From Lentzea nigeriaca (GTDB taxonomy: Bacteria; Actinomycetota; Actinomycetes; Mycobacteriales; Pseudonocardiaceae): a stretch of DNA of 64,000 nucleotides. The notes beneath the pieces were generated by a model. That model saw only the letters and a program-made list of their open reading frames with translations, made no database searches and had not been told where the DNA came from. Where the stretch lies: NCBI RefSeq assembly GCF_016907955.1, contig NZ_JAFBCX010000004.1:661914-725913 (forward strand). Reading direction: 5' to 3'. Numbering within the stretch: the stretch's first letter is position 1; each line of letters starts with the position of its first letter. Shown here piece after piece: positions 55,841-63,937 of this stretch. The translations under genes and the position numbers were made by a program.

Positions 55841-56355
55841 GGGGGAGCCTCCTGCGTCGGGGAGCTTGGTCTCCGGCAAACATGGGCGGGGGATTCCCAT
55901 GGGACTTTGGACCCTGCCTGCTGCAGTTCCTGTGTCCTGCCGGTGACCAAACCGTTATCGGCGGGCGAGAACGTAACCTCGCGTCACGAGCGCAGGCAAG
56001 CTTCAGCGCCCGTTGGGTGACTCTCGTCACGTTTCCGATGAGTTGGGCTACCTACCGCTAACAGACAGTCAGCGAGCCACTTGCATCCTGCTGAAGTTCA
56101 TCGTTGCCTCCTGACGAACTGGCGGAGCTGTCTGTTAGTCGGAGCGAGCCCGGCTCTCGTTATGGGTTACGTCGACGACCACGCGATCGAGTGACATGGT
56201 CACGGTGTGTAGTTTTCGGTGGATATTTGGGGCTGATCTGCGCGGACTTGATAGCTGTATGGCGTGCTTCAGGGGCGGTCGACCGACGTTCCCCTGATCG
56301 TGCGTTCGCCGCTTTACCGTCTCGGAAAGGTGTACGGAGGCGTGGCCACTGTGGT
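55841..56355. other. Gene-free region upstream of the transglycosylase
   Basis: 515 bp without a supportable gene. It holds two GTNAC half-sites 10 bp apart (55973-55977 and 55983-55987), an inverted GTGAC-N4-GTCAC (56017-56030), and an 11-bp inverted repeat CTAACAGACAG / CTGTCTGTTAG (56058-56068 and 56128-56138). I looked for a cyclic di-AMP riboswitch, which often precedes such hydrolases, and did not find its core. Confidence 0.5.
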
Positions 56356-56757
56356 TCAGAGCTTGTTGGCAGCGACGCCGACGCTCGTCGTGCCGGCCCG
56401 CTGTTCCAGAGCCTTGAGCGCCCAGTCCGCGCTGTCGGTCGGACCGGAGTTGAACGCGATGGCGGCCTGCGGCTGGTGCCGGTGCACGAGGTTGACCACG
56501 GACTGGAAGAGCTCCAGGAACTCCGCGGGCTTGCGGATGCCCCCGCCGACCACGACGCAGTCGTACAGCTTCCGCTTCAGGTGCTCGACGACCGTGGCGG
56601 CGGCGTCCGGGTCGCCGAAGCCGACGAGGCACTGCTCCTCCGTCATCCCGAGCTCCTCGAAGCGCGCGCTGCCTTCCCGCAGCTGCGCGGCCACGGCGCC
56701 CGGCTCGAAGCCCGGGATGGTGTCAGGGGCGAAACCGATGAGAAGAACGTCAGGCAT
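56356..56757 (-). CDS. Conserved protein of unknown function, tandem paralogue 2
   Basis: A 133-residue alpha/beta protein starting MPDVLLIGFAPDTIPGFEPG. The central DCVVVGGGIRKPAEFLELFQSVVNLVHRHQPQAAIAFN suggests a flavodoxin- or receiver-like fold with a GGG loop. It follows a close paralogue by 10 bp. No enzyme motif can be named. Confidence 0.75.
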   Translation of the reverse strand: MPDVLLIGFAPDTIPGFEPGAVAAQLREGSARFEELGMTEEQCLVGFGDPDAAATVVEHLKRKLYDCVVVGGGIRKPAEFLELFQSVVNLVHRHQPQAAIAFNSGPTDSADWALKALEQRAGTTSVGVAANKL

Positions 56758-56767
56758 GCCCTCGACG

Positions 56768-57145
56768 TTAGCGATCACGCCGTTGCTCGAGAGCCTTGAG
56801 CACCCAGTCCGGGCTGTCGCCCGCGTTGTCGTTGAACGCGATCGCCGCCTCCGGCTGGTGCCAGTGCACGAGGTTGACGACGGTCTGGAAGAGCTCCAGC
56901 AGCCCTGGGCCCTTGCGGATGCCGCCACCGACGACGACCGCGTCGTACTGCCGCCGTTGAAGCTTCTCGACGAGCTTGGCCTCGGCCGGGCCGCCCAGCT
57001 CGGCGAAGTCGATCAGGAAGAGGTCTTCGGCGAGCCCCAGCTCGGCGAAGACCTTGCTGCCCCGCTCGATGGCGGCGGCGACGGGTGCGGGGTCGAAGCC
57101 GGGGATGGTGTGCGGATCGAAGCCGATCACGAGAACGTTGGGCAC
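56768..57145 (-). CDS. Conserved protein of unknown function, tandem paralogue 1
   Basis: A 125-residue paralogue of the next gene, starting MPNVLVIGFDPHTIPGFDPA with GTG. Motifs shared with its neighbour include YDAVVVGGGIRK, LELFQTVVNLVHWHQPEAAIAFN and DWVLKALEQR. The frame stays open upstream to about 57,413 with credible residues (LLDELRCRPLGRDLVAGLSL), which may be a longer N-terminus or the end of a decayed gene. Confidence 0.75.
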   Translation of the reverse strand: MPNVLVIGFDPHTIPGFDPAPVAAAIERGSKVFAELGLAEDLFLIDFAELGGPAEAKLVEKLQRRQYDAVVVGGGIRKGPGLLELFQTVVNLVHWHQPEAAIAFNDNAGDSPDWVLKALEQRRDR

Positions 57146-57525
57146 CCTCCCGAGGCTAAGTGAAGAGACAGCCCGCGCGCTCGTGGATACGGTCGGCCGC
57201 ATGCGCTCCCTCACGTGGCGTCCGCTCACCAGCGCCGACGCCCAGACCTCCGCCAGGAGCGAGAGACCTGCCACCAGGTCTCGGCCCAGTGGTCGACAGC
57301 GCAGCTCATCCAGCAGTTCTGGCGGGGTGTCATCGCGCAGGAACGTGGGACCGACGGGGTCTTCGATCAGCAACGACCGGTCTAGCAGCGTGTCGCAGCT
57401 ATCTCTTGGGATGTGACAGTGAGAGTGATGCCGGCAGGCAGCCGCGCTTCGATCATGAAGATCGCGCTCTCATGGCTGCCGACTGCACGGTTGGCAGCAG
57501 TCGGGGTGATCAGCAAACGTTTGCG
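57146..57525. other. Region between the tandem paralogues and arsM
   Basis: 380 bp. On the minus strand the frame of paralogue 1 continues open to about 57,413 without start codon beyond TTG at 57,373. No ribosome-binding site supports a separate gene. A possible gene remnant, otherwise nothing recognised. Confidence 0.35.
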
Positions 57526-58329
57526 TCAGCATTTCTCTACCGCCATCTCGGCAGCGACGTGCATGAGAGCGCGACGAACATTGGTCGGCTTGACCGCTCG
57601 CACGATCGCGGAGTGCATCCCTTCGGCGACCTCGTGGGTCGAGGTGATCTCGACGCCGGTGAAGCCCGCGGCTTCGAGGCCCTCCCGGTACTCGGTGAAC
57701 GAGAGCGCTCCGGCGATGCACCCGACGTAGCTCCCGCGCTCGGCTCGCTGATCGGGCGTGAGGTCGTCGTCGGACACGACATCGGAGACGCCGATGCGGC
57801 CACCGGGCTTGAGGACGCGGAAAGTCTCGGCGAACACGGCGGCCTTGTCGGTCGACAGGTTGATCACGCAGTTGGAGATCACGACGTCGATCGTGTTGGC
57901 GGGCAACGGGATCGCCTCGATGTTCCCCTTCAGGAACTCGACGTTGGTCGCTCCGGCCTTGGCCGTGTTCGCGAGTGCGAGGGCGAGCATCTCCTCGGTC
58001 ATGTCCAGGCCGTAGGCCTTGCCGGTGGGGCCGACTCGGCGTGCGGACAACAGGACGTCGATCCCGCCACCGGAACCGAGGTCGAGCACGCGCTCGCCCT
58101 CGTTCAGATCGGCCACGGCCGTCGGGTTGCCGCATCCGAGTGAGGCGGCGACGGCTTCGGCGGGCAGTGCTTCGCGATCATCGGCGGCGTAGAGGGTCGA
58201 GCCGAAGTTCTCGTCGGTTTCGATGGGCTGCGGTCCACAACACGCCGTGCCGCCATCGGTCACCTGCGCTGCTGCTGCGGCGTAGCGCTGGCGCACGACC
58301 TCGCGCAGGTCCGCGGACGACTCACTCAT
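57526..58329 (-). CDS. arsM: Arsenite S-adenosylmethionine methyltransferase
   Basis: ArsM methylates arsenite to volatile or exported methylarsenicals. The 267-residue product has the methyltransferase motif [15 protein letters not shown] (85-99) and the three arsenic-binding cysteines C68 (LGCGNP), C156 (SNCVINL) and C206 (YVGCIAGAL), plus an N-terminal CC pair at 30-31. It is divergent from arsR, 78 bp apart. Confidence 0.95.
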   Translation of the reverse strand: MSESSADLREVVRQRYAAAAAQVTDGGTACCGPQPIETDENFGSTLYAADDREALPAEAVAASLGCGNPTAVADLNEGERVLDLGSGGGIDVLLSARRVGPTGKAYGLDMTEEMLALALANTAKAGATNVEFLKGNIEAIPLPANTIDVVISNCVINLSTDKAAVFAETFRVLKPGGRIGVSDVVSDDDLTPDQRAERGSYVGCIAGALSFTEYREGLEAAGFTGVEITSTHEVAEGMHSAIVRAVKPTNVRRALMHVAAEMAVEKC

Positions 58330-58407
58330 CTGTGCCCCTCAAACCGTTGTATCGATGTACGTCGATGCAAGCTTGCGCCTTGATTCGAAGAACGTCAAGA
58401 TAGAAGA

Positions 58408-58755
58408 ATGTCGAATCAAGAGCCGGAGATCACGGGTTGCCGCGCCACCGTGGGAGATGCGCCGCTGGACGCCGAACAGGCCGTCGAGCTGGCCGGCGTC
58501 TTCAAGGCTCTCGGCGACCCGGTGCGCCTGCGGCTGCTCTCGATGATCGCGTCCCGCGAGGGTGGAGAGGTCTGCGTCTGTGAGCTGACGCCCGCCTTCG
58601 ACCTGGCGCAGCCGACGATTTCGCACCACCTCAAGCTCCTGCGCCAGGCCGGGCTCGTGGACTGCGAACGACGCGGCACGTGGGTCTACTACTGGGCGTT
58701 GCCCGCCACACTCGAGCGACTCACCGGGTTCCTGCGCGCCTCCGTCAACGCATGA
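58408..58755 (+). CDS. arsR: ArsR family arsenic-responsive repressor
   Basis: A 115-residue winged-helix repressor. The helix-turn-helix is AQPTISHHLKLLRQAGLV; the metal-sensing site is C56-V-C58 (GGEVCVCEL), with C11 as a possible third ligand. It should repress both arsM and its own arsRC unit through the shared 78-bp region. Confidence 0.94.
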   Translation: MSNQEPEITGCRATVGDAPLDAEQAVELAGVFKALGDPVRLRLLSMIASREGGEVCVCELTPAFDLAQPTISHHLKLLRQAGLVDCERRGTWVYYWALPATLERLTGFLRASVNA

Positions 58756-58823
58756 CCGGCTCGCGGCGGCCTGGCCGTCGTCTTCAGCAGTCCAATTCCG
58801 TCGAGGTCCAAGGAGACAACGCC

Positions 58824-59216
58824 GTGAGCCGCCCGTCCGTGCTGTTCGTCTGCGTGCACAACGCCGGCCGTTCCCAGATGGCTGCCGCCTTCCTGACACA
58901 CCTCGCCGGGGACCGCGTCGAGGTCCGCTCCGCGGGATCGGCACCGGCCGACACGGTCAACCCCCACGTCGTGCAGGCCATGAAGGAAGTCGGCATCGAC
59001 ATCTCCCAGGAGACTCCGAAGGTGCTGACCACCGACGCGGTGCAGGCCTCGGACGTCGTGATCACGATGGGATGCGGTGACGCCTGCCCGTACTTCCCCG
59101 GCAAGCGCTACCTGGACTGGACACTCGAAGACCCCGCTGGGCAGGGCGTCGAGCAGATCCGGCCGATCCGCGACGAGATCGAACGACGCGTGCGGGCTCT
59201 CATCGACGAGCTCTGA
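58824..59216 (+). CDS. arsC: Arsenate reductase (low-molecular-weight phosphatase fold)
   Basis: A 130-residue ArsC. The P-loop C10-V-H-N-A-G-R16-S and the redox cysteines C84 and C88 (MGCGDACPYF) with the acid in LEDP fit the thioredoxin- or mycothiol-dependent class. The GTG at 58824 has AAGGAG upstream; the longer frame is not supported. Third gene of the arsenic locus. Confidence 0.94.
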   Translation: MSRPSVLFVCVHNAGRSQMAAAFLTHLAGDRVEVRSAGSAPADTVNPHVVQAMKEVGIDISQETPKVLTTDAVQASDVVITMGCGDACPYFPGKRYLDWTLEDPAGQGVEQIRPIRDEIERRVRALIDEL

Positions 59217-59224
59217 CCAAACGA

Positions 59225-59258
59225 CGAAGGCCCCCGGCGTCGTTGACGGGGGCCTTCG
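59225..59258 (+). terminator. Terminator of arsRC
   Basis: CGAAGGCCCCCG and CGGGGGCCTTCG form a perfect 12-bp stem with a 10-nt loop, 8 bp past the arsC stop. Confidence 0.9.
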
Positions 59259-59262
59259 AAGC

Positions 59263-59282
59263 AGGACTGCGTGGGCGAGGTC
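59263..59282 (+). repeat. 20-bp direct repeat, left copy
   Basis: AGGACTGCGTGGGCGAGGTC, repeated exactly at 63,860-63,879. The pair flanks the three genes at 59,407-63,532. On the minus strand both copies encode DLAHAV in one frame and follow similar residues, as if both were 3' ends of the same kind of gene. Confidence 0.7.
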
Positions 59283-59406
59283 AACCGCGCAGTTCCGTCG
59301 TGCGGCGTTTGACCGATGGGATGATCATGGCCGTGACCTGCGGCTGAGGACCGCCGGCCGTTCCGTGGACGCCCTCTGTTCCGTACAGCCGTGCGTGGTC
59401 AGCGCA

Positions 59407-60189
59407 CTAGGGCTTGAAGTCGCCCCATACCGCGTGGTCGTGCCCTGCTGCAGTGGCCATCACGCCGTACTTGTCGGCCTTGCCGTCACGAGCGCCGCGG
59501 GTGTGGTTGAACTGCACGGCGAAGATCTGCTGTGCGGCGGGGATGGTGTGACCGGGCTTGAGGTCCCAGCGGTAGACCACCTCGCCATCGATCTCCTGCA
59601 CGGTAAAGCTGAAGTCGTCACCGGGTCCGGTCTGCCACTGGCCGGAGCTCTGCACACCACCGGTCTGGGCGATGTGCACCTGCACGGTGAGCTTGCTCAG
59701 CGGCCGGCTCACGTCGAGGACGAGCTTGTCCTGCGTCCAGAACGTGTGGCTGCCTGGGTCGACGGAGCCCTTCGACGACAACGGGCCGTCCGCCAGCCGG
59801 TTCTGCGTGGTCGCGGGCGAGTTGCTGTTGCCGGGCGGGTCCTGCCGGGTGATCACCGGCGGCGCCGCCTCACCGGTGTGATCGGGTGGTGTGGCACTGG
59901 ACGGTGCGGGGCTGGGGCTCGTCGCCGAGTTGGGGGCGACGGGCATGGTCGTCTCGGTGGCCGGTCCGGTTCGGACGATGCCGTCGAACGCGATTCCCGC
60001 GACGACCAGCACCCCTGCGGCGGCCACACCGGCCAGTGCGACCCTGGCCCAGGGCCTGCTGATACCGGAGGCGGGACGAACCGTCGAGGTGGCGGCGATA
60101 CCGCGGTTGACGCGGGCGAGCATCCGTGCGCGGTCGGGCTGGTGCGCCTGCGCCGCCTCCCGCAGTTGCCTGCTGATCTGGTCGTTCAC
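59407..60189 (-). CDS. Membrane protein paired with the SigE-family sigma factor
   Basis: A 260-residue product whose GTG start overlaps the sigma gene stop. Residues 1-45 are cytoplasmic, 47-67 a membrane helix, 75-130 a proline/serine/threonine-rich linker, and 135-260 a beta-rich outer domain (VDPGSHTFWTQDKLVLDVSRPLSKL ... FNHTRGARDGKADKYGV). The layout is that of an anti-sigma or sigma-coupled surface protein, possibly carbohydrate-binding. No zinc anti-sigma motif is present. Confidence 0.72.
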   Translation of the reverse strand: MNDQISRQLREAAQAHQPDRARMLARVNRGIAATSTVRPASGISRPWARVALAGVAAAGVLVVAGIAFDGIVRTGPATETTMPVAPNSATSPSPAPSSATPPDHTGEAAPPVITRQDPPGNSNSPATTQNRLADGPLSSKGSVDPGSHTFWTQDKLVLDVSRPLSKLTVQVHIAQTGGVQSSGQWQTGPGDDFSFTVQEIDGEVVYRWDLKPGHTIPAAQQIFAVQFNHTRGARDGKADKYGVMATAAGHDHAVWGDFKP

Positions 60190-60716
60190 CGCGTCCCCCT
60201 TCCCACGACCACGTTCGCGGCCGCTCGCGCACCGAGCGCGCGTTCCAGCTCCGCCATTCCCTTCGAGGTCTGGCTCTTCACCGCACCGACCGAGATGCCC
60301 AGCGCAAGCGCGGTGTCGGACTCCGACAGGTCGAAGGCGTGCCGCAGCACGACGCAGGCCCGTCTGCGGAACGGCAAGCGGTCGAGCACCGCCCGCACGT
60401 CCACCACCGCGGCGACGTCCGGGCCCTGCACCTGCTCCGGCCCACGAGACCAGAACAGGGCGATCCGGCGCCGTTCCCGCGTCGCGGACCGAACGCGTTC
60501 CTTGGCCTTGTTCGCGACCACACCACGGGCGTACGCGAGCGGATGCTCAGCCGCGCGCAGCCTGTCCCAGCGCTGCCACAACGCCACCAGGGCGTCCGCC
60601 GCGAGATCGTCGGCGGCATCCGCCTCGCCGGTCAGCAGCCACGCGAAGCGGGCCAGTTCGGCGTGATGGCGTTCGAAGAAGTCGTGGAACTCCGCCGATC
60701 TGTGGTCGACGACCAT
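60186..60716 (-). CDS. SigE-family ECF RNA polymerase sigma factor
   Basis: A 176-residue sigma factor with region 2 (FHDFFERHHAELARFAWLLTGEADAADDLAADALVALWQRW) and region 4 (LDLSE-type helix-turn-helix around DTALALGISVGAVKSQTSKGMAELE). The ATG at 60716 begins the conserved part. Operon with the membrane protein; GH74 lies upstream on the same strand behind a terminator. Confidence 0.87.
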   Translation of the reverse strand: MVVDHRSAEFHDFFERHHAELARFAWLLTGEADAADDLAADALVALWQRWDRLRAAEHPLAYARGVVANKAKERVRSATRERRRIALFWSRGPEQVQGPDVAAVVDVRAVLDRLPFRRRACVVLRHAFDLSESDTALALGISVGAVKSQTSKGMAELERALGARAAANVVVGRGTR

Positions 60717-60784
60717 GGTTCTTGGTTGCCCTCTCCGCTGCCCCCTGTCAGGCGGCAACGTACCTGCCGCCCCGGCAGGCCGGA

Positions 60785-60815
60785 CGGCCACGGCCCGGCG
60801 CATGGGCCGTGGCCG
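60785..60815 (-). terminator. Terminator of the GH74 gene
   Basis: CGGCCACGGCCC and GGGCCGTGGCCG form a perfect 12-bp stem with a 7-nt loop, just after the GH74 stop. Confidence 0.88.
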
Positions 60816-60823
60816 CCCGGTGA

Positions 60824-63532
60824 TCAGGACGGCTCGCCGATCAGCACGCCGCGGCCGTTGGAACCCGAGTAGACCCGGCCGTACACATCGGGGTCACCGG
60901 TGATGGCGCCGCCGGAGAGGGCACCGAACTGGTGCTGGTCATCGTTGACCCGCGTCCACGTCGCGCCGGTGTCGGTGGAACGGAAGACACCGGGGACGCC
61001 GTTCACCGTGCCGATGATGTACAACGCCTGGTAGCGGGCCCCAGGGGCGGCCTTGCCGAAGCCGATGCCGTCGGCACTCCTCACTCCGGTGAGCTTCGTG
61101 AAGGTCGCACCACCGTCGGTGGAGTGCTGGATACCGTCGTAGGACGTGAGCCACAGGTCGCCCGCGATGCCTGGGGTCGCCTTGATGCGTCCGTCGGCGA
61201 GCCCCTTGGCACGCGCGGTGAACGTCTTGCCACCGTCGGTGCTGGCGAACAGGGCGCCGCGGCTGAGCGCGTAGAACGTGCCGGCGGTCGCGCGATCGGC
61301 CACGACCCGAGTGCCGGACGGCAGGCCGGAGGACGCCTTCCAGGTCTTGCCCTGGTCGGTCGAGACATACGGCAGCTGCCCGGAGGCGGTCCACACGATG
61401 GTGCCGCCGTCGACCGAGATCGCCGCGGTGCCGCCGCTCGCGCCGCTCACCGGAGAACCGTCGAACGGCTTCCAGCTGACGCCGCCGTCGGAGGAGTAGG
61501 CGCCGTTCGTGCTCGCGTCACCGTGCGTGCCGACGCGGACCACGATGTTCGGCTTGGACTGGGCGAAGTCGATGCCGCTGGTGCTCCAGATCCGCGGGGA
61601 GAAGGAGTCCTTCGGCAGCACGTCCACGTTCTCGTGACGGAAGCCGCCGACGTCTCCCAGGGCGCTGAGCAGCTTGCCACCGGGCGGCATGACCAGGTCG
61701 GAGGTCGCGGTCTCCTCCAGGCCCTTCACGGGGATCGACCAGTGCGTGGCAGCGCCCTTGTCCGCCGCGTTCACGTCGTTGCTGGCCCACAGGCCCGAAC
61801 CGGTGCCGTAGATCACGTGGCCGGAGTCGAACGGGTCGATCGCCATCGCGCCCATCCAGTGGCCGATCCCGGTGCCCACGTACGGCGCACCGGACGCGTC
61901 CCGAACGGACGTGGCCCCGAGCGCCTTCCAGCTGTCCCCGCCGTCAGTGGTGCGGAACAGCTCGTCCGACGGCCACCAGCGGTCGAGCGTGGCGACCATC
62001 ACCGTGCCAGGACGCTGCGGATCCACGGCGAGACCGCCGTAGCCGAAGCTGGTGGCCGACATGGGGGTGATGTTCTTCCACGCGCCGCTGGACGGCGTGT
62101 ACTTCCACACCGAGCCGGCCGTCACGCCGCTCGGGCCGGGCGCGTCGCTGTAGGTCAGGTACATCGTGCCGTCACCGGACAGGGCACCGTGGTGCGGCAG
62201 CTGACCGGTCGGCTGACCGGGCACGGCCTGCCAGGTGCTGCCGCCGTCGGTCGAGCGGTACAGCGACGTGTTCTTGTCGGCGACACCCACGTAGATCGTC
62301 TTGCTGCCCGCGGGCCCGAAGGTCACGAAGGACAGACCGACACCGCTGCTCGCACCATCCTTGACCGGGAAGCTCGAGACCTGGTTCCAGGTCACGCCGA
62401 AGTCGTTGCTGCGCCACAACCCGTTCTTGCGGGTGCCGAGGTACAGCGTCTTGTGGTCGGAGGGGTCGATCACGAGCTTCTCGCCCATGGACCGGCCGTC
62501 CTCGTTGCTGCCGAGCTTGAACGGCAGGTCGGTGCGCTGGAAGGTCCTGCCCTGGTCGGTCGAGCGCAGCAACGCGCCGTTGCCCGCCCACTCGTTGGTG
62601 TAGGTACCGGTCGCGAGATACACGCGGTCGGGCTCGACCGGGTCGGTCGCGATGCTCTCGATGCCCAGCAGGTTCCACTCCCACGTCCAGTCGGTCAGCG
62701 GGATCCACTGTGCTGCCTTGGCATCCCAGCGGTACGCGCCACCCATGTCGGTGCGCGCGTACAAAACGTCCTTGCGAGCGGGGTTGAAGACGAACCCGGT
62801 GACGAACCCGCCGCCGCCGATCTGCACGTTGCGCCAGGAGTACTTGCCGGACGCCGTGGGAGCGTCCGGTGTGGACGGTGCGGTGGACGTGGTCGGCGAG
62901 GCCGTCGGCTGTGGGCGCGCGGCCACCACGGGAGGCTTGGGAGCGGCGGGCTTCTCCGCCTTGGTGAACTTCCAGCGCTGCCCGTCGCCACCGGAGTCCG
63001 CGGCCTTGTCCGGGGCCTGCACGACCGCCTGGCTGTCCTCGCCTTCGTTGACGCAGAGCACCATCCCGCTACTGCGGGAGGCGATCTTCACCTCTCCGTC
63101 GCCGACGTTGCTGATCTTCCACTGCTGGGAGACCGCACCGGTGTCGGCCTGCTGCTCCACAGTGGACTCGGAGCCGTTCCGCACCCCGAGAACCTTCGAG
63201 CTGTTGTGGTTCACCAGCTGGTAGAAGCCATCCGCAAGCGGTCTGACCCGCCACTGCTGGCTGGCGGAATCGGCCTCGGGCTGCTCCTGCTGGATGCGCA
63301 CACCCGCCGCGCTGTCCCCACCGGCCACATCCAGCGCGTTACCACTGCGAGCGGAGACGAACTGGTAGTAGGCGGCGGTGTCCACCGGCGTCGCCTCCGA
63401 GTCGTCCTTCGAGAACAACACGAAGGACAGGCAGGACCCGGCGACCGCGGAGGCGGTCAACGCCACGGCGATCGTCTTCCGGTGACGGGTGGGTGTCCGC
63501 CTCCGGTCCCGTGTGGACAAGGGCTTGTTCAT
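60824..63532 (-). CDS. Secreted GH74 endoglucanase/xyloglucanase with ricin-type lectin domain
   Basis: A 902-residue exported enzyme. Residues 19-41 are a signal or anchor after a twin-arginine-rich N-terminus; 55-190 a ricin B-like (CBM13) lectin domain with QQW repeats; 195-228 a proline/threonine linker; 230-902 the tandem seven-bladed propellers of GH74, full of sialidase-type STDGG-x-T-W boxes. D262 (YARTDMGGAYRW) and the D near 565 (AIDPFDSGHVIYGTGSGLW) match the catalytic acids. An N-terminal rather than C-terminal binding module is less common. Confidence 0.9.
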   Translation of the reverse strand: MNKPLSTRDRRRTPTRHRKTIAVALTASAVAGSCLSFVLFSKDDSEATPVDTAAYYQFVSARSGNALDVAGGDSAAGVRIQQEQPEADSASQQWRVRPLADGFYQLVNHNSSKVLGVRNGSESTVEQQADTGAVSQQWKISNVGDGEVKIASRSSGMVLCVNEGEDSQAVVQAPDKAADSGGDGQRWKFTKAEKPAAPKPPVVAARPQPTASPTTSTAPSTPDAPTASGKYSWRNVQIGGGGFVTGFVFNPARKDVLYARTDMGGAYRWDAKAAQWIPLTDWTWEWNLLGIESIATDPVEPDRVYLATGTYTNEWAGNGALLRSTDQGRTFQRTDLPFKLGSNEDGRSMGEKLVIDPSDHKTLYLGTRKNGLWRSNDFGVTWNQVSSFPVKDGASSGVGLSFVTFGPAGSKTIYVGVADKNTSLYRSTDGGSTWQAVPGQPTGQLPHHGALSGDGTMYLTYSDAPGPSGVTAGSVWKYTPSSGAWKNITPMSATSFGYGGLAVDPQRPGTVMVATLDRWWPSDELFRTTDGGDSWKALGATSVRDASGAPYVGTGIGHWMGAMAIDPFDSGHVIYGTGSGLWASNDVNAADKGAATHWSIPVKGLEETATSDLVMPPGGKLLSALGDVGGFRHENVDVLPKDSFSPRIWSTSGIDFAQSKPNIVVRVGTHGDASTNGAYSSDGGVSWKPFDGSPVSGASGGTAAISVDGGTIVWTASGQLPYVSTDQGKTWKASSGLPSGTRVVADRATAGTFYALSRGALFASTDGGKTFTARAKGLADGRIKATPGIAGDLWLTSYDGIQHSTDGGATFTKLTGVRSADGIGFGKAAPGARYQALYIIGTVNGVPGVFRSTDTGATWTRVNDDQHQFGALSGGAITGDPDVYGRVYSGSNGRGVLIGEPS

Positions 63533-63808
63533 CGCAGCAACTCCCAGGGCTCGATCGTCTTCAGCCCTGGGTTGCCGCAGCGGTCAGAAAGGTTTCCGCC
63601 CTGGCGAGAATTTTCGTTGTGCTGCGCTCCGAGCCAGGACGACCGTGAGCATCCCGTCGGTCGTCCAGTGCGCTGACCATGAACGTTCACCGGTAGTGAC
63701 CACGCCGATCGAGGTGCTGGACTCCTGGCCGCGTCGATCTCACGCTCGATGGTCTACGAGACAGGTCCAACGACAGGATCGGCGGAACGTTGGACAGCAA
63801 GAGGTCCA

Positions 63809-63857
63809 GATCTGCGCTGGGTGAAGACCTGTTTCAGGTCTCCAACCAGCGCAGATC
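63809..63857. terminator. Strong two-part hairpin
   Basis: GATCTGCGCTGG/CCAGCGCAGATC (12 bp), a 4+4 internal loop, then AGACCTG/CAGGTCT (7 bp) and a TTT loop. It probably ends a minus-strand unit coming from beyond the window or from the remnant at 63,860-63,920. Confidence 0.7.
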
Positions 63858-63859
63858 AG

Positions 63860-63879
63860 AGGACTGCGTGGGCGAGGTC
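63860..63879 (+). repeat. 20-bp direct repeat, right copy
   Basis: Exact copy of 59,263-59,282. Both copies lie within 5 bp of a strong hairpin. Confidence 0.7.
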
Positions 63880-63937
63880 TAGCCGCAACGCCGTGTAGTT
63901 AGCGGCGTGGGCTGGCTGTCAAGGCCGGCTGAAACAG

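Noticed and set aside
55841..56030. A cyclic di-AMP (ydaO-type) riboswitch before the transglycosylase
   Set aside because: Wall hydrolases in actinobacteria often have one, but the conserved GGGGGAACC and GGGTGAA cores are absent here.
63489..63824. A 111-codon plus-strand frame at the start of the right-end region
   Set aside because: It overlaps the GH74 start and its promoter region, has no ribosome-binding site and no recognisable domain.
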